Part shown: positions 45,101-59,338 of the stretch, piece after piece
Layout: the number at the start of each line of letters is the position of its first letter
How positions within the stretch are numbered: position 1 is the first letter of the stretch
DNA from: Onchidella celtica
Taxonomy: Eukaryota; Mollusca; Gastropoda; Systellommatophora; Onchidiidae
Direction of reading: 5' to 3'
Length of the DNA stretch: 64,000 bases
Assembly: GCA_963931925.1 (NCBI GenBank)
Contig: OZ007570.1
Span: 52,089,872-52,153,871 of the forward strand
Notes under the pieces: generated by a model
Seen by the model: the letters and a program-made list of their open reading frames with translations, nothing else
Told to the model about the DNA's origin: nothing
Databases searched by the model: none
Program-made: the position numbers and the translations under genes

Positions 45101-48100
45101 GGTGTATGCTATCCGCTGTGCCAGGTGTCATATGTTGTACATTGGTGAAACGGGACGTCAGCTTCAAACTCGGTTTCGGGAGCACCTCCGTGACATTGAA
45201 AATCGAAATGGAAAGCCTGTTTCTGTCCATTTTAATTGACCAGACCATGAGCCATCCAACGACATTCAAATTCTGGGGCTCAAATCTTGTCACGCAGGCG
45301 CTGAGGTACGCTTTGAGACCGAACAACGATTAATTTTCCAGCTCGGCACTATCACTCCCCATGGCATCAATGTCCAACATTGCCTTCGATAATTCCACTG
45401 TTGCTAATATCAATATTATATAAAAATTTCTTCATTATTATTATTTTCTTTCATTTATTTATCTATTTATTTATTTATTTATTTATTTTATTTTATTTAT
45501 TATTATTATTTTTTTTAAATCTCTTTTTCTTTTTCTTTTCATTTACTGCGACTCCTGACATTGCGCACCATCCCTGTCTTGTGCTCTGAGGCACTATATG
45601 GCGCCTTCATCTTGGTTACTAATCAATTGCGTCACTTCGTGCTTCCATGCTTTTGGCGGACGGACGTGCTTTGATGCTGCTAACGTTGTTTTTATGATAT
45701 TTCTGGGTCTGACCAGTGGTTTAGAATGGGACTTCAGAAGACATAAAAAAAGTTTACAAAGGAGTATTATAATCTTTACCAGAAGCTTGTGAAACGAATC
45801 AGAAAGTTCATACCATTCATGGATTTACCAATCAAGGAAACATTTAGATCATGAGATATCTCTGTGAGACAAATTTTTTGATGAACAAAACTGCAAAGTC
45901 TACATGAAACTTCAGTGCAAAGTGACAATCTTTCACCCAACACAGTGGAACCAAACTTTGTGACAACAACAACAAACACAGCATCATCACCACTGACATG
46001 CGCATACACTGGTTGGTTTCCATACTTCCAGTGGTATAAAACAAATTGAAACTCTTGGGTCATTTAGACAACAGAAGATCTTCAGAAGGAGGAGAAACAT
46101 TTCAACAATGTACTTGCAAATTTGAAAGAAAATCTCTCAGAAAAATGGATGCCACATGCTGTGTGATCAAACTTGAGTAAACATGCAAGTTCACACAGTG
46201 ACAGAGCAGGAGTAAAAATGTATAGATTGTACAAAGTGGCTCTCCTCTTAACTCATTCAACCGCTGTGACTGCTGATGGTGGCTGATGGGTGGCGCAGAA
46301 ATGCCCAACAGCCGATAAGAAATACCTGATTCCATGAAATATTTTAATGGTTTTAAGGTGAAAACCTGAAAGATTTTTGTCATGACGATAGTAAAGGGAT
46401 AGTATTCTCGAATTCATAAGAAATTTAAGTGAATTTAACTGAAAACTAATATCGTAACTGAAACATATGTGATATTTGATGTGCAAGTTTTCTAATGAGA
46501 GTTGTGTTAACAAAATCGTGGCTTCCCAGCATCTTATGCGGTTATTGGCCAAATATGCAAGAATTTTGCTTGAAGGCTGCCCAGAAAATGATTCGAATTG
46601 TGATTTAGATCTACTGAAGTCAGATTCAAATGGTGAGAGTGAAGAAAATGGTGGCAGCAATCGATCTAGTGTGATTGTAACACTGTCACATAATTTCCTC
46701 TAACAAAACTTCATGCTGATTTTTTATAATGTTTTTCTTTCCTCACCTGCATTCTTTATATTTAATTGCCTTTTGAATGATTTGTCTGACAAACGATAAA
46801 GTTACATTAACGTTTTTCAAATTTGACCCATTTTTTGTGAGTGGCGATTTGGGAAAAATCGGTCCAATGATGGCAAAAAATTCAGGGCCAAAGGTATTAA
46901 AAGACCTCTACAGCTGACAGCAAACTGACACAGTCGGCATTTCTTAACACAGGTAAACAATTGTCATTGCTTATACAGAATAAGCAATCTTTTTCACAAC
47001 ATTTTCTAACTTGACTGGTAGCGTTTTTTTTTGTTAATGAAATGGTCGTGCATTGACAGTGTGTCATGTTGTGCCACAGTGTCCCGACATTTCCTTACCA
47101 ACACATTTACTTCAAAGAGGAAGGCTGAAGAGCAGGCATAACTCTGGAATTACTCGATCAATGTGGTTCCACAACATCATAATGTTTCTGTTACAAGGCT
47201 GGTAACTTTTACCTTGTTCACTAACAAATTCCCACTGAGGTTCTTCAAATTTTGGCCCATCTTTGGATATTGATTCATTCAGCTCATTGTCCTTAGGATA
47301 CCGGGTGAGCCTGGGGATACATGTATTCATAATCTAGTTCATACAGTGAATCAGTGGACATGAAATTTCAACAAGATCAATGCCTCTGTTAGAACTGCAT
47401 ACAGTATCTCACAGGATGAGACTGAAGTAAAATTTTGCTCATATGACATATATGACAGAAATTTGTTAAGCAAATTGTGCTATAACCCAGACATTTATGT
47501 TGAATCATATTGGCCTTCCTGCAGGAAAAAAGAAAGATTCTTAAGACTAGGGTGGCTCTCACTGTTTTTGCTTTTTGTTCCTGGAAAATGTGTGACATGT
47601 CAAGCAAGCCACTGTGACCACAAAATTAAATGACCCCCCATCCCGTTCAGTATTCATTATCCTGAGCAGGTGAAGCAAAAGCCTGTCTTACGTAAATCAT
47701 GTTTGTTTTTTTGCCCATATGTGGTTAATTTGAGGTTTTAAAGATTAAACATAGTCACTGAACTAGCAGAGATTGAATACAGCTTGGGAAATCAACTGTA
47801 AGACTTTACTACTTTTACCTTAATTCTGAAGTATCAAAAGTCACATCTCTATTTTACAATATATCACTATCATTAATGAAAAATTCAATTTCATATTGTT
47901 CATTACAGGCTAGTTGCCTCAGCAGAAACTGCATAAAATCCAACTTCTTTTTTGTTGAAATATGGATTAATTACTCAATACCCAGACAACAACCCTATGG
48001 ATATCCGGCACATAGAACTGACGTTAAGTTTGCATATAGGCATGGCTTCGTTCCTATGTAGATCTGCTGGTTATGACATTTGGCCGATGTCAGTTTAATG

Positions 48101-51100
48101 TAGGGAATCCGCCCCTTTGGTAATCCCACCAGCCCTGTGGAAATCTACGCCGGACTGACATAGGGTTGCTGGCTGGGTTGATTCACTGAAGTAAATAACA
48201 CCCTGATATATCCAGCCTGTGTACTCACAGATAATACATGATGATCCCCATGGCCCAAACATCCACAGGATAGGAGTAGGTGGAGTTCATCTCAGGAGCT
48301 GCCAACATACAAAACAATATACATTATCACAACTAAATAATAATATAACAAAACAATTTACAAACAGACTAGCCGAGAAGACATGATGAACATTTTAAAC
48401 ATGTGAAAGTCTTAAATTGGCAGTAAGCATGTAAAATGCATCATCTTAATGACTTGGTAAAGACACAGTCAGTGTGTATAGACCTCTTGTCTGTTAAATC
48501 AACAGCTGAAACTCTTCCAGTTCTGTTCAGTGCACAAAATGAAGAAACAAAGTCTGGGAAGATATGCCCCTAACAATGTTAATACGGCTGCTACGCTAAA
48601 GTAAAGAGCAGACATACTGCAGAAATTCTACTGTGGAATCTTGCTAGGTTGGGTTAAAAAAAAATTTTTTTTAGTCAAGACCCTTCATTTGAATTTCTGA
48701 ATAAGTTTAACAGAATGTGAATTTCAGTCATCACTTATGTGATTTTTGTAATGACCAAACTCTATCAAATGTCCACCATAGAAATTTTTGTTTTGTTTTT
48801 TGAGAGGAGTTAAATTTCTGTCTGTGTTGGCCAATATGATGTAAAAAGCTTGAGATCTCTCTCACTGCTGCCTTAACAGCTTGAAAGTGCTGTGGACGTA
48901 CAATGTCCTGAAACCGATAGTGGGAAAAAAATTATTAACAAAAACCTTACCCATGTAGGAAAGGGTCCCACAGTACTGCTCTTGCATATTTTCATATGAA
49001 TTGTTGTTTTGTTGGGTCGACAAGCCAAAATCTGACACCTGTGGGGAACAATTTATGACAGATCTAAAAGTTACCTTAATACATGTCTAGAAATATGACT
49101 CCAAAACCATGGTGGCTCCTAATTTCAGTAAACTACACATATCATGAGTCTTCTATCTTCTTCTCCGAGCCCACTGATACGAGGGCTTATTGAGTTTCTT
49201 CATCTTGAGGGCTGTGTGGTGAACTATTGTAACACAGATTTTACAAATTTTTCAACAGAAGCAAAAGCTGAATGAAAGTTTCAATATTTCAAAAACATTA
49301 TTTAACTCTTAGTTTTCAGAATTTAAACTCCAACTTAACCCCCAACACCAAAAGTGGAAAGAGCTCACCCCTAGGTTCTGTATAGACCAGGGGCAAGTTG
49401 AAAAGCAACAGACATTTTCAGTAACAGATCTCATTTCTTCTTTGTTTTTGAAACGGCAACTAACACATAAAATACGAAAAAGACAACTAACAGGATGTCA
49501 CAGTACTGACAGTATTGTCTAAACATAACCATATTTAACAAGTCAGACTGACTCCCTAATGGGGTATATAAAAAAAGTACAGTGAGCTCTGAAAAAAAGA
49601 AAAAAATACCCAACAACAATCAGCTCACACCATGCCACACAACCTGCAGGTTGTCAAAGGCTAGAGACATACCAATTATCTCTAATTTAAAAAAAAAAAA
49701 AGACCATTTACAATAGTTCAGCATGCTGCTCTCCGTCTGTATTTGGGCTCCTCAGATGAACTTTGCCCTAAATAGCTATTAATATCATGACTAAAGACCA
49801 AAAACAAGAAAAAAAACACAAAAAAACCTTAAAACAGATACCTGGGGTATATTATCTTGATTTCAAGATTTACCATAAGAAATGAATTAACTTCATGATA
49901 CAAAGCTTATCAGGCTAAATTTATCCATGCATTGGTTATAGTCTGTTCTAAATGGTTTACTTTTGCTCCAGCACTCCATCTCAACTGTTTTCTTGAAACT
50001 ATGTTCAGCTTGCTGGTCTGTACATCATCATAGAGCACTTCGGTTGCAACAAGACAGATTATAACATCAACAGAAACATCCGTTGGGCCAATTCCACATA
50101 TTTTAATTCACAGCTTCTGATGGACCGCATTAAGCCAGGGACAGCAATTTTTAAGCCAACACACGGTTCTTGCACCTCTTTGACAATATTTTCTAAGACT
50201 TTTCCAGGCTAAAATTGGACATTCCAGGGCCAGTTAAATACAAAGAAAATGAAAGAGAAAAAAATTCATGACTTTTCCCCCCACTTCTTGAAATGCTTTT
50301 AAAACCCAAGGAGAATTCCACTATTTCTTGGGTGTTTTCTCAGAATTTTACAATTCCAAGGCATTTCCAGGAATCTTTGGGACTCCAGGGATGTGTAGGA
50401 ACCATGTAAACAAAGACATTTCATTTTATGGAAGATTACACTCTGTTCAGTTCGAATATTTCAGCACTATCTGGGAAATGTATGTCAAGCGGAATGCTAT
50501 GATTCCTGACCATTTTGAATTGTTGCCAAATGTTTGCACTCTATCAACTGGTAAGAAATACACAATCAACAGAAATACGAGTATCATGTTTATGGTTTAC
50601 AATATGGTTGTCTTCAATTCATAGAATTTTGTTGCAAATCACTTTTTCCCTGCACATTTTAATCCAGGTTTTGAAGACCCACCTTAATCAGAATCTTGCC
50701 TGTTTCATCTGGTTTTTCAGCCAGTAAAATATTTTCAAGTTTCAAGTCTCGATGGAGAATGCCTGTTGGAACAGTTAACAATAACACAAAATCATCAGTA
50801 CAATAACAAGGCGAATAGTGAAGTGGACTGTCAGCATGTAAAGTTATCAGATAATCAATTAATCTACCAAATGACCAACCAAACAGTCAGCCAGTCAATC
50901 AAAGCAAGCAAGCAAGCAGTCAATAACCCAGTCAGACAACAGCATAACCAACCAACAAGCCAACAAAAAAAAACCAATTAAATGAATTAGCCAAATGAAG
51001 AACAAATCAGCCGATCCCTTGTTTAAGGAATAAATAAAGATTCACTAAGTCACAGACACACATGACACTACAGCAAATCCTTTCTTTGCAAATTTGATGT

Positions 51101-54100
51101 AAGATTCAGAACTTATGTCAACATATCTAGAGCTGTGGCCTCTTTTTAAATGTCTCATGTATTCAGACCAAGAGGGCAAAAAGCTGTGAATTTCTAGAGC
51201 TGCATTAGCAGCATATAATTAAGGTTTAAGTTTGGATTTTTCCAAACCAGAGTTACGCTTCTGTAATAGATGGTCTTGAGCAAAACCTGTCCAAGTCTGG
51301 AAAGGTCAATTTTACAGGAGGAAGAGAGGCCTTAGTAAATATGGAAAGCGCCAACCATGATAGAAAGTATAATCACAATGTACTTTTTCAGTATTCTTAT
51401 TGTGTTCTAGAATAACATATTTTACACATCATGTGGAATGAGGTCCTCTTCATCCCAAAGTGCAGAGTGTGAAATTTTGGAGTTGGATGATTTTTGTAAC
51501 TCAAGACAACTGACATATCAATGAGTAAATTTACTCATCACATCATTGGATCTACAGTACCTGCAGTGAAAAACACAGAATCTCTGGACATAGCACTTTA
51601 CTTACCCTGGTGGTGTAAATATTTGATGGCCTCTGCTAAACTGGACATGACAACTTTTGTGTCACTTTCAGTCAGGTGTGAGCGCTTCTGTAACAGCATG
51701 GCAAGATCCCCTCCCTGACATAACTCCATGATTAGGTACATTTTCTGCAGAGGAAAAAAACAAAAAACAAATGTGGAAATACCATAAATAACAAAATCTG
51801 GTCTTGTAGTTCAAATTAAATACTTGGTTGCGTTAGATAACTTGAGAACTGCCATATTAACTATCCCCGCCAGCAACTCTATGTCAATCCCAAACATAGA
51901 ATTGACCTCAAGTTTACTCATAGGAGTGATATCTTTCCTAAGTAGATTAGCTAGTTACAACACTGCGCCACCTTCATAAAGCTCCCCTTACAGTAATTCT
52001 ACCATCCCGTTTCAGAAGTCCCTCATAAAATCTCATCGGTTCGACAGATTGATATACGGCTGCTTGCTGGTATCACACCTCACTTTTCACATTTTCCCAC
52101 CTAGTCTATTGTCTGTCGCTAAATGTCATTCGCTGTTGTTATTCCATTTTTCATTTTTTACATCATCCATAATGTCAATATTGTGGATCCTGGAAAATCA
52201 GTCAGAATTGAGTTACAAGACTTATGCTACAATGTCCACTTTATTTACTGTGAACAGTCTGCCAAGGGGACTTAAAAAAAATATTTAAAAAACCGGAATA
52301 AAAGATTTTCTCCCATTACAAAAATTAAAGGCAAGCCTTCCATTTCCCAAGCTCATATGACACACAATGCCATTACCTTGAGGACTTTGCCCTGTGACCT
52401 TGACGGTCAGACATTTCTTAGCTCCCATGATCAGCTCACAACATGTCTTACCTTTGGAGATTCAATGACTTCCTTCAACTTGATAATGTTTTTATGGTCC
52501 ACTTTCTTGAAAATAGACACTTCTTTCTCTAGCTGTCGTAGACCTGAGCTACCAGCCTGTAGAATAAGCAAACAAAAAAAATGAACACATGTTTCAACAG
52601 GAGAGGCTAGTTCTACATGATGCCTATGTCTACTGGGACTCAAAAACAAACTTTGAACTGATAAAGATCAGCCAGCACAATGTCTTCCTTGCAAAGCAGA
52701 TTAACCAAGAACTGTTATTAACAGGGTCGAACACCCTGAAAGTGCTGACATTTTCAGTTTTATAGTGCATGACAAAGACATTTCACTCAAAATGTAAGGC
52801 GTAGTTTTTTGTGACTTGCGCACGTTTTAGAACCAGGTACTTCATTTCTTATTTTTATTAATGGCAAATTGAACAGGCCTCGGTGGCAAAATGGGAAAAC
52901 GTGTCTAGATTTGTTTGTGGTTGCTGAAAATACTTGAGGCAGGCCATGCCAAAATAGGATGAAATACTAATGACCTTATCATGAAATCGCACAAGAGTTT
53001 TCCGAACAATACAAATGACGACTCTGTTTTGCTAAAATTGTTTGAGCACCTTGAAGGAATCAGTCAATCAATCTCTCTCTCTGTCTCTCTTTCCCTCTCC
53101 CTCTCTGTCTGTCTCTCTCTCTCTGTTACAAAAGTACCTATATTTTCATGCTGCTCAAAACATAAAGTGCTTAAGGGAGACACCATCAGTCAGACAGTAG
53201 ATATTTCCAATATTAAACTGATTTCAGCTCTGTTTTGAATTTCTCAGATAAAGAAATATCCCTCAATCTTTCTGGGAGAGCATTCCCTATGGGGGTGGGG
53301 GTGGTGTAGGTGGAGGAGAAGAGTACCGCAGATTTCTAGATGGCGTATAAGGGATTAATAATCCAGCAAAATATGACAGATTTGCCTCTCAAACTCCTAT
53401 AACAAAGTATTACCAACTTATACTCTATGCGAGCTTCAGTAGCTGCCGATGGAGTTCTTTTGACATTGGTGTTACATGCTCCTGTTTAACTATTGAAAAA
53501 AAAAAAAATTAAACAAACAGCATTGTTTGGAACTTGTTGGAGCATATTTAGTTCATGAGCTGGAATCTTGTTATACAATGATTGCTTAAAAATAATAATA
53601 TGTAAATTACTTCAAGTTCAGTGGGGGACAAAATGGATGGAAGACGAAACCCAAGTCTGAGAACAGGCTTGCGCACTTCCAGTTCCAACCGAGACCAACT
53701 CTGCTATTTATCAGTCTAAAATTAGCCTCTCTCTTTGAAAACGGATTAATCTGTCTTAAATTTTGATTGCCACTGTTCCTGGAGGTAAAGCAAATGTTTA
53801 CTTGGGTCCCAGATCGAAGAATCTGAACAATATCATATGACCTTTCTGTGTGTTTCAGAAAATTCTTTTCATTATTTTCCCCTGTCACTCCTTCCCCCCT
53901 ATACCTGGTAGCTAGGGTATGTGACAGACTGTTGAACCTCAAGAAGAATGTTAAAGCCAATTGTTTGTTTTGACTTCGTTTGTTTTGAAAAAAAAATCGT
54001 GTCATTATTCTCTTTGTCATGCCCCCCCCCCCACACACACACAAAAACAGAAAAAACAATTGGTAGCTAGTTTTCGTTGGTGTCTAAGACAGACTGCTCT

Positions 54101-57100
54101 TGGACTCAGGGAGGATCTTAAAGCATATTATCGTATTGCCTTCGTGTGATTCGAAAAATTCAGATTACCCCCTCCCCCCCCAAAAACCACACACACAAAA
54201 AAACTGGTAGCTGTGGCGTGTAACAGTAAGCAGGTAGTAGCCTATTGCCTTCCTGTACTCTGAAAAGTTCCCTTTTATTGCCCTTTTATGTCACAACACC
54301 GAGACAGCGCAAAGCCAGAATATTAGCAATGGCTATCTGGTCTATCATTTACTTGGATTCAGAAAGTCTTCAAAATAATGAGTGAACACATGAATTGTTG
54401 TGTAGGATATTAATACCGCTGTATTGCCTTCATGTACGTTTCGAAAAATGTCCTTGGGGCGTCTCCTTTGTTCTTGCTCTCCCCCCCCCCTCCCCCTCTC
54501 CCCAAGAGAAAGAGACAAAGAGAGAGAAAACGGGAGAGAAAGACAGATGGACAGGCACAGAAAAAGACAGATAGTGACAAACAGACAGGCAGAGAAAGAG
54601 GGAGAGAAAGAAAGACAGACAGACAGACAGAGAAAGATGGAAAGAAAAAGAGACAAACAGACAGGCAGAAAGAATTAACTGACAGGCTGGAACAGTGACA
54701 GGTTTCACACAAGGTTCACAAACCAACTGATCTGAACCGAAGGAGAACGCTATTTCAACTTGGATCACTTATTAAATGTCAAAGCGCCCGAAGTCTGTGA
54801 AGACCAATTGACTTTCCCCAGATTTAAAAAGAACATGTAACATACAATCACATTTTCATTCTTTTTTCTTTTAGAAGGAGACGCGTTATTCGCGACATTG
54901 TAAATTCTGGACAGGTTTGAACACTGTTGCTATGCACACGCCCGTACTTCAGAACTTCAAAGCCTGGATACCGGAATTCCAGCGTACACACCCATTAAAT
55001 AATCTCGCCAGTGATCGACGTCTCACTTTACACCTGTTTTAAACACACGGACTTGTAAGTTATGGGTCTGTGATAGGCCGTTCATTATCTCGATCAAACA
55101 TTGAATCACTTTTCGGTGCTGTGCAATGTTGGACTTCTCCGATTCCGTTACTTGTACACTAAAAGACTCGTGCAATTTTTTTTTATTTCCATGGCTGGAA
55201 CCTCCGGGAATGGGTGTAATGTCCATTAACTATCCACAGTGGTGGTCCATTGTAGAATCTATAGTATGGGTCTTGTTGCGGTTGTTGTTTTACGCAAAAA
55301 AAATAATTTAACATCCACCAGAGGATCTGCGCGGATTTCATAACTTGCTTAATATTCTGTTTCAAAAGATATCAGTGACTGTTATTCTCCAGATTCGTGT
55401 ATAAAGTTTGCTTTTTAGACAAGGAATGCCGTAACTGATAGTGTTCAAGCAATCTCAATGTGTAGTGTTCTGTGTTGCCTTGGGCATGAGTCCCTGGTGA
55501 CAAAATGAGTTTCTCAAGAAATTTGTCCTTACCAGATTCTGGATGTCTAACATTAAAATTTGAATTTTGTTGTTGTTGTTGCTGCTGCTGCTGCTGTTGC
55601 AATAAAGAGAACGGATGAAAATGTTAAGCTTTCATGTGGATGGAAAACGACGGCTGAGACGTTGCTTGCGACTGTATCAGGAGTATGCAGCAACCTACGG
55701 CCTGTGGGCCAGATCTGACCCGCTAAGGGATTTTGAACAGCCTCCAAATAACTATCGGGATGCCATGCTTAGCCGGGCCGCCAACTATCCGTGAACGCAA
55801 TAAAGAAGAAGCTTAACCATTTCCTGATACTGTCTGGGCTGCAACCTTGACATTTCTTGTGGCATCTAAAGCATAGATGATATTCTAGCACAGTATAGTA
55901 AGGCAAAATATAACTGGGTTTACTTAACCCTTTCAGTGTCACAGACTTCCATTGCGGTCACCGGCATTTTCCTAAATATGTGCGCCGAGATCACAATCGG
56001 GGGTAAGTTGGATCTATGATAAAGTATGCGATACGAACGAGGGCATTATAATTTCTTTTCCACAAGTTTCAGGTGTGATTTTCATGTAATATAATTTGCC
56101 ACTCATGTCCCAGGGATGTGACACTGAAAGGGTTAAGTGTATATTTGTCACAATTCAAGTTTCATTGTTGTTGTTATGGCATTTATCTGGCCCAACGTCC
56201 ACTCATTAATAAGCCATGCAGCCCCTGGAGGCTATAAGGTTGTCCATCCCTGATCTAAATAACTGTCACACAACTCATCTTGAACACGACCGCTCGCCTA
56301 CAAGAGAAACAGTAAATTAAAGTTGCACAGACCTACGAATACATCTACTTGTCAAAGACCACGTGGAAATCGAATCACAGCGCTGGTAAAAAAAACAAAA
56401 CAACAACCCAGATAAATCAACAAACAGAAAGCTGTTGGGGTGTTTTGTCATGAGTCACCGCCCTGAAACCATGGCTTGGATCACCCGGTATAAATCTTAA
56501 GCAAACAACGGAGTGCTCTGTCTTAATATAATGATTAAGTTACTGGCGGGGCTGGGACAAACTCTTTCACACAAGGGCAAGGGAACTAAAATCTGATAGG
56601 GCTGGAAGCTCCTTGGAAGATATTATCATACGATTATATTACCTCTTGACTTTGAACGATTATATAACTGAAGAGTCTTATTCACTGTCTGTCTGTCCGG
56701 TTTCCACACCCCCCCCCCCCTTTTCCAGTCTATCTCTTATTCCGTTCACATTTGTGTTCATTTAGTCTGTTTAAACCACACACGCCGCCCTCCCCCCCCC
56801 CCTTCCCCAAACTCTCTCTCTCTCCCACTCCCATTTCAATTTTACTTATGGTTTCTGCAGTGAAATCCCCTGATTACTGAAACCAGATAAATTTAAAATG
56901 CTACAAAAAGAAACCTGAAAATTTCTGAATAATAATGTCCCAGCCGAACTACCGCTTCGAAACACAACTCATTATTCATCGTGTGTGGTACATCCTCCAA
57001 GGTTCTTTCTTGTTTTGTTGGAACTTCAGCTCCCCCCCCCCCCCCCTCATCCCAAAAAATAAATACCTCTTAAAAAGAGACAATTTTAAAAATGCCAGGC

Positions 57101-59251
57101 ATACGGACGTGTACGATGTCTCACTTGCTGTGTCCACGACAACTGTCTTCCGATTGTGTCACGTTCCGCGCCAGATCCAGGCAAGTCCAGTTTTAAATCT
57201 TACTAAAACTGAGTTGGTGGGTTTTTGTAATTCTCTGAAGTATTGGGTCTTCCTGTCACTGAATGTTTAAGTTAAAAAAAAACAACAACAAACCAACAAC
57301 TTTACACTGGCCTTTTTTTTTTTCAAAACTGATTGTTTTTTTTTGGTCTTGTTTTTTTGCCTTTTTTGTAATTCCGAAGGTGAAAATTCATTTTCTCAAA
57401 ATTAATACTGGCACTTTTGCCAAAGGATGTCAGGATGAATGTAAACGGAAGTTTGGCAACCAATACATTTTACAACCATGCAAATCCTTTAAAGCTGCGA
57501 AAGGCGTTGGAATAGCCAGATTGCAATCAACAGTAAATACATGAGAATTAAATATCTTGGCTTTCTTCTACCAAGGACATAACTTAAGTGTCCAAGCTGA
57601 TATTTTTTAACATTCTTGGGCCCGGTGTTTCATAACATTTAAAACACGTAACCCTATGCCCAGTGTTTTATATTTGAAACACCCTGATTTACATCTCTTT
57701 TAAAAATAGTTTTTAACGATAAATGTTTATAGTTTAGCATAATATCTGACTATTTTAAATCAATTTTGCATGTGTCGGGACTTGTGGCCAGGGCAATTTG
57801 TATCCGTGCATTAGAGGGTTAGCACAATGAGAGTGACCCCCTGGTATTTTAGCGTCTGGGCATTGGAGGGTTAACATTATCAGAGTGACCCCTTGGTAGT
57901 TTAGCGCCGGAATCAAAAACTACCAGATTGATCCCCCCCACCCCCACCCCAGTATTATATGACTTTCGGCGATACCGTACGGGGACATTTCAGATTGCTT
58001 GTTGAAGCAACTCATGATGAATGCTAAACACACCGGGGAAACGAACGTCAATATATATAATATACATAATTTTGTTTGACAGTGTCATTACATACAGCCA
58101 TTGCCTTATATTTATAATATTACAACTCTGTTCTTTACACAAACATAAAAAAAAGACCAATAAACTTTTTCATTCATTGCCATGACAGAATGGCCACTAC
58201 ACGTTCCACCCCACCCCCGAACACCTCTACTCCCTCCTCCCATGTATACTTTCAATAAGCTGGGGATAGAATCCCCGTCTCCTCCGAGCTCACGTACCCT
58301 GCGGCCAGCGATGTAGAGGGAAAGAAACTGATAATGAACATATTCACTTCATACAAAACGCGTTATCTTTCCAGCAGTACCGGGTATTATGCCATCGCCT
58401 CGGGTCAAAAGGTTTGAAAATCTCTTTGCCGTATTGTTTGTCAAGGGCTGTAAGAACAAACAGCTTGTCAAGCTTTCCATGAACAAACAAGTCTTCGATG
58501 TTCCAGCGCGTTATAATGCGATGCCAAATAAAGGCCACTGTGGTGTGCGGGGTCGGTGACCTATTGTCGCATGATGTCACTGATCGGCAGTTTAACAAAA
58601 AGCACTGACCACTGCACCGTGACCCTCCTGGGCCGATCGATGACGTCAGGTCACTGTGCTGTCCATACAATATCTCACTGACAACAGTGACATATTCAGA
58701 CATACATTACCGTATCACGAGCAATTTCACACGTTCAGATAAGGGATTTTCTCACGTGTTATGACTGACAAAACAGAAACGAGATTAAGACGCAACACGG
58801 AATATTATGAATACCCGGTGCCGTACAAATACCTCTCCCAAGTAATTTAGAATCTATTAAACGGTACTCAAGCCGTGCATTATTTCCGCTATAGTAAACA
58901 CAGTCATGAAAATTTCATCGAGTATCAAAAGACACGTTTAATGCCAGGTCTCAACCCACAGGGAGGAAATGCAAAGGAGTAAGACATGAACAAAATTAAC
59001 AACTCTATTATCAAAAAATGCTTGCCATCTAACTAACAGTGAATACGTGAACTTTGATGAGTTATTTGTGCATTCGCGCAAACAGAAAACTAAAATCAGT
59101 TCTAAATGATTGCTCCCACCCCTTGTTCCATCAGATAGTCCGATCCCAAGGAAGTGGGCGAATACTGTATTTAAAAACAAACAGAGAGCGCTATAGACGA
59201 TCTTTTTTGCCATCCGCGATTCGAGGTAGCAGCGTTTCCTGATGTGGTATG

Positions 59252-59338
<87 letters not shown>

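Noticed and set aside
45380-45589. 69-codon Phe/Ile/Leu-rich frame
   Set aside because: Translation of a T-rich (TTTA)n tract, not a membrane protein.
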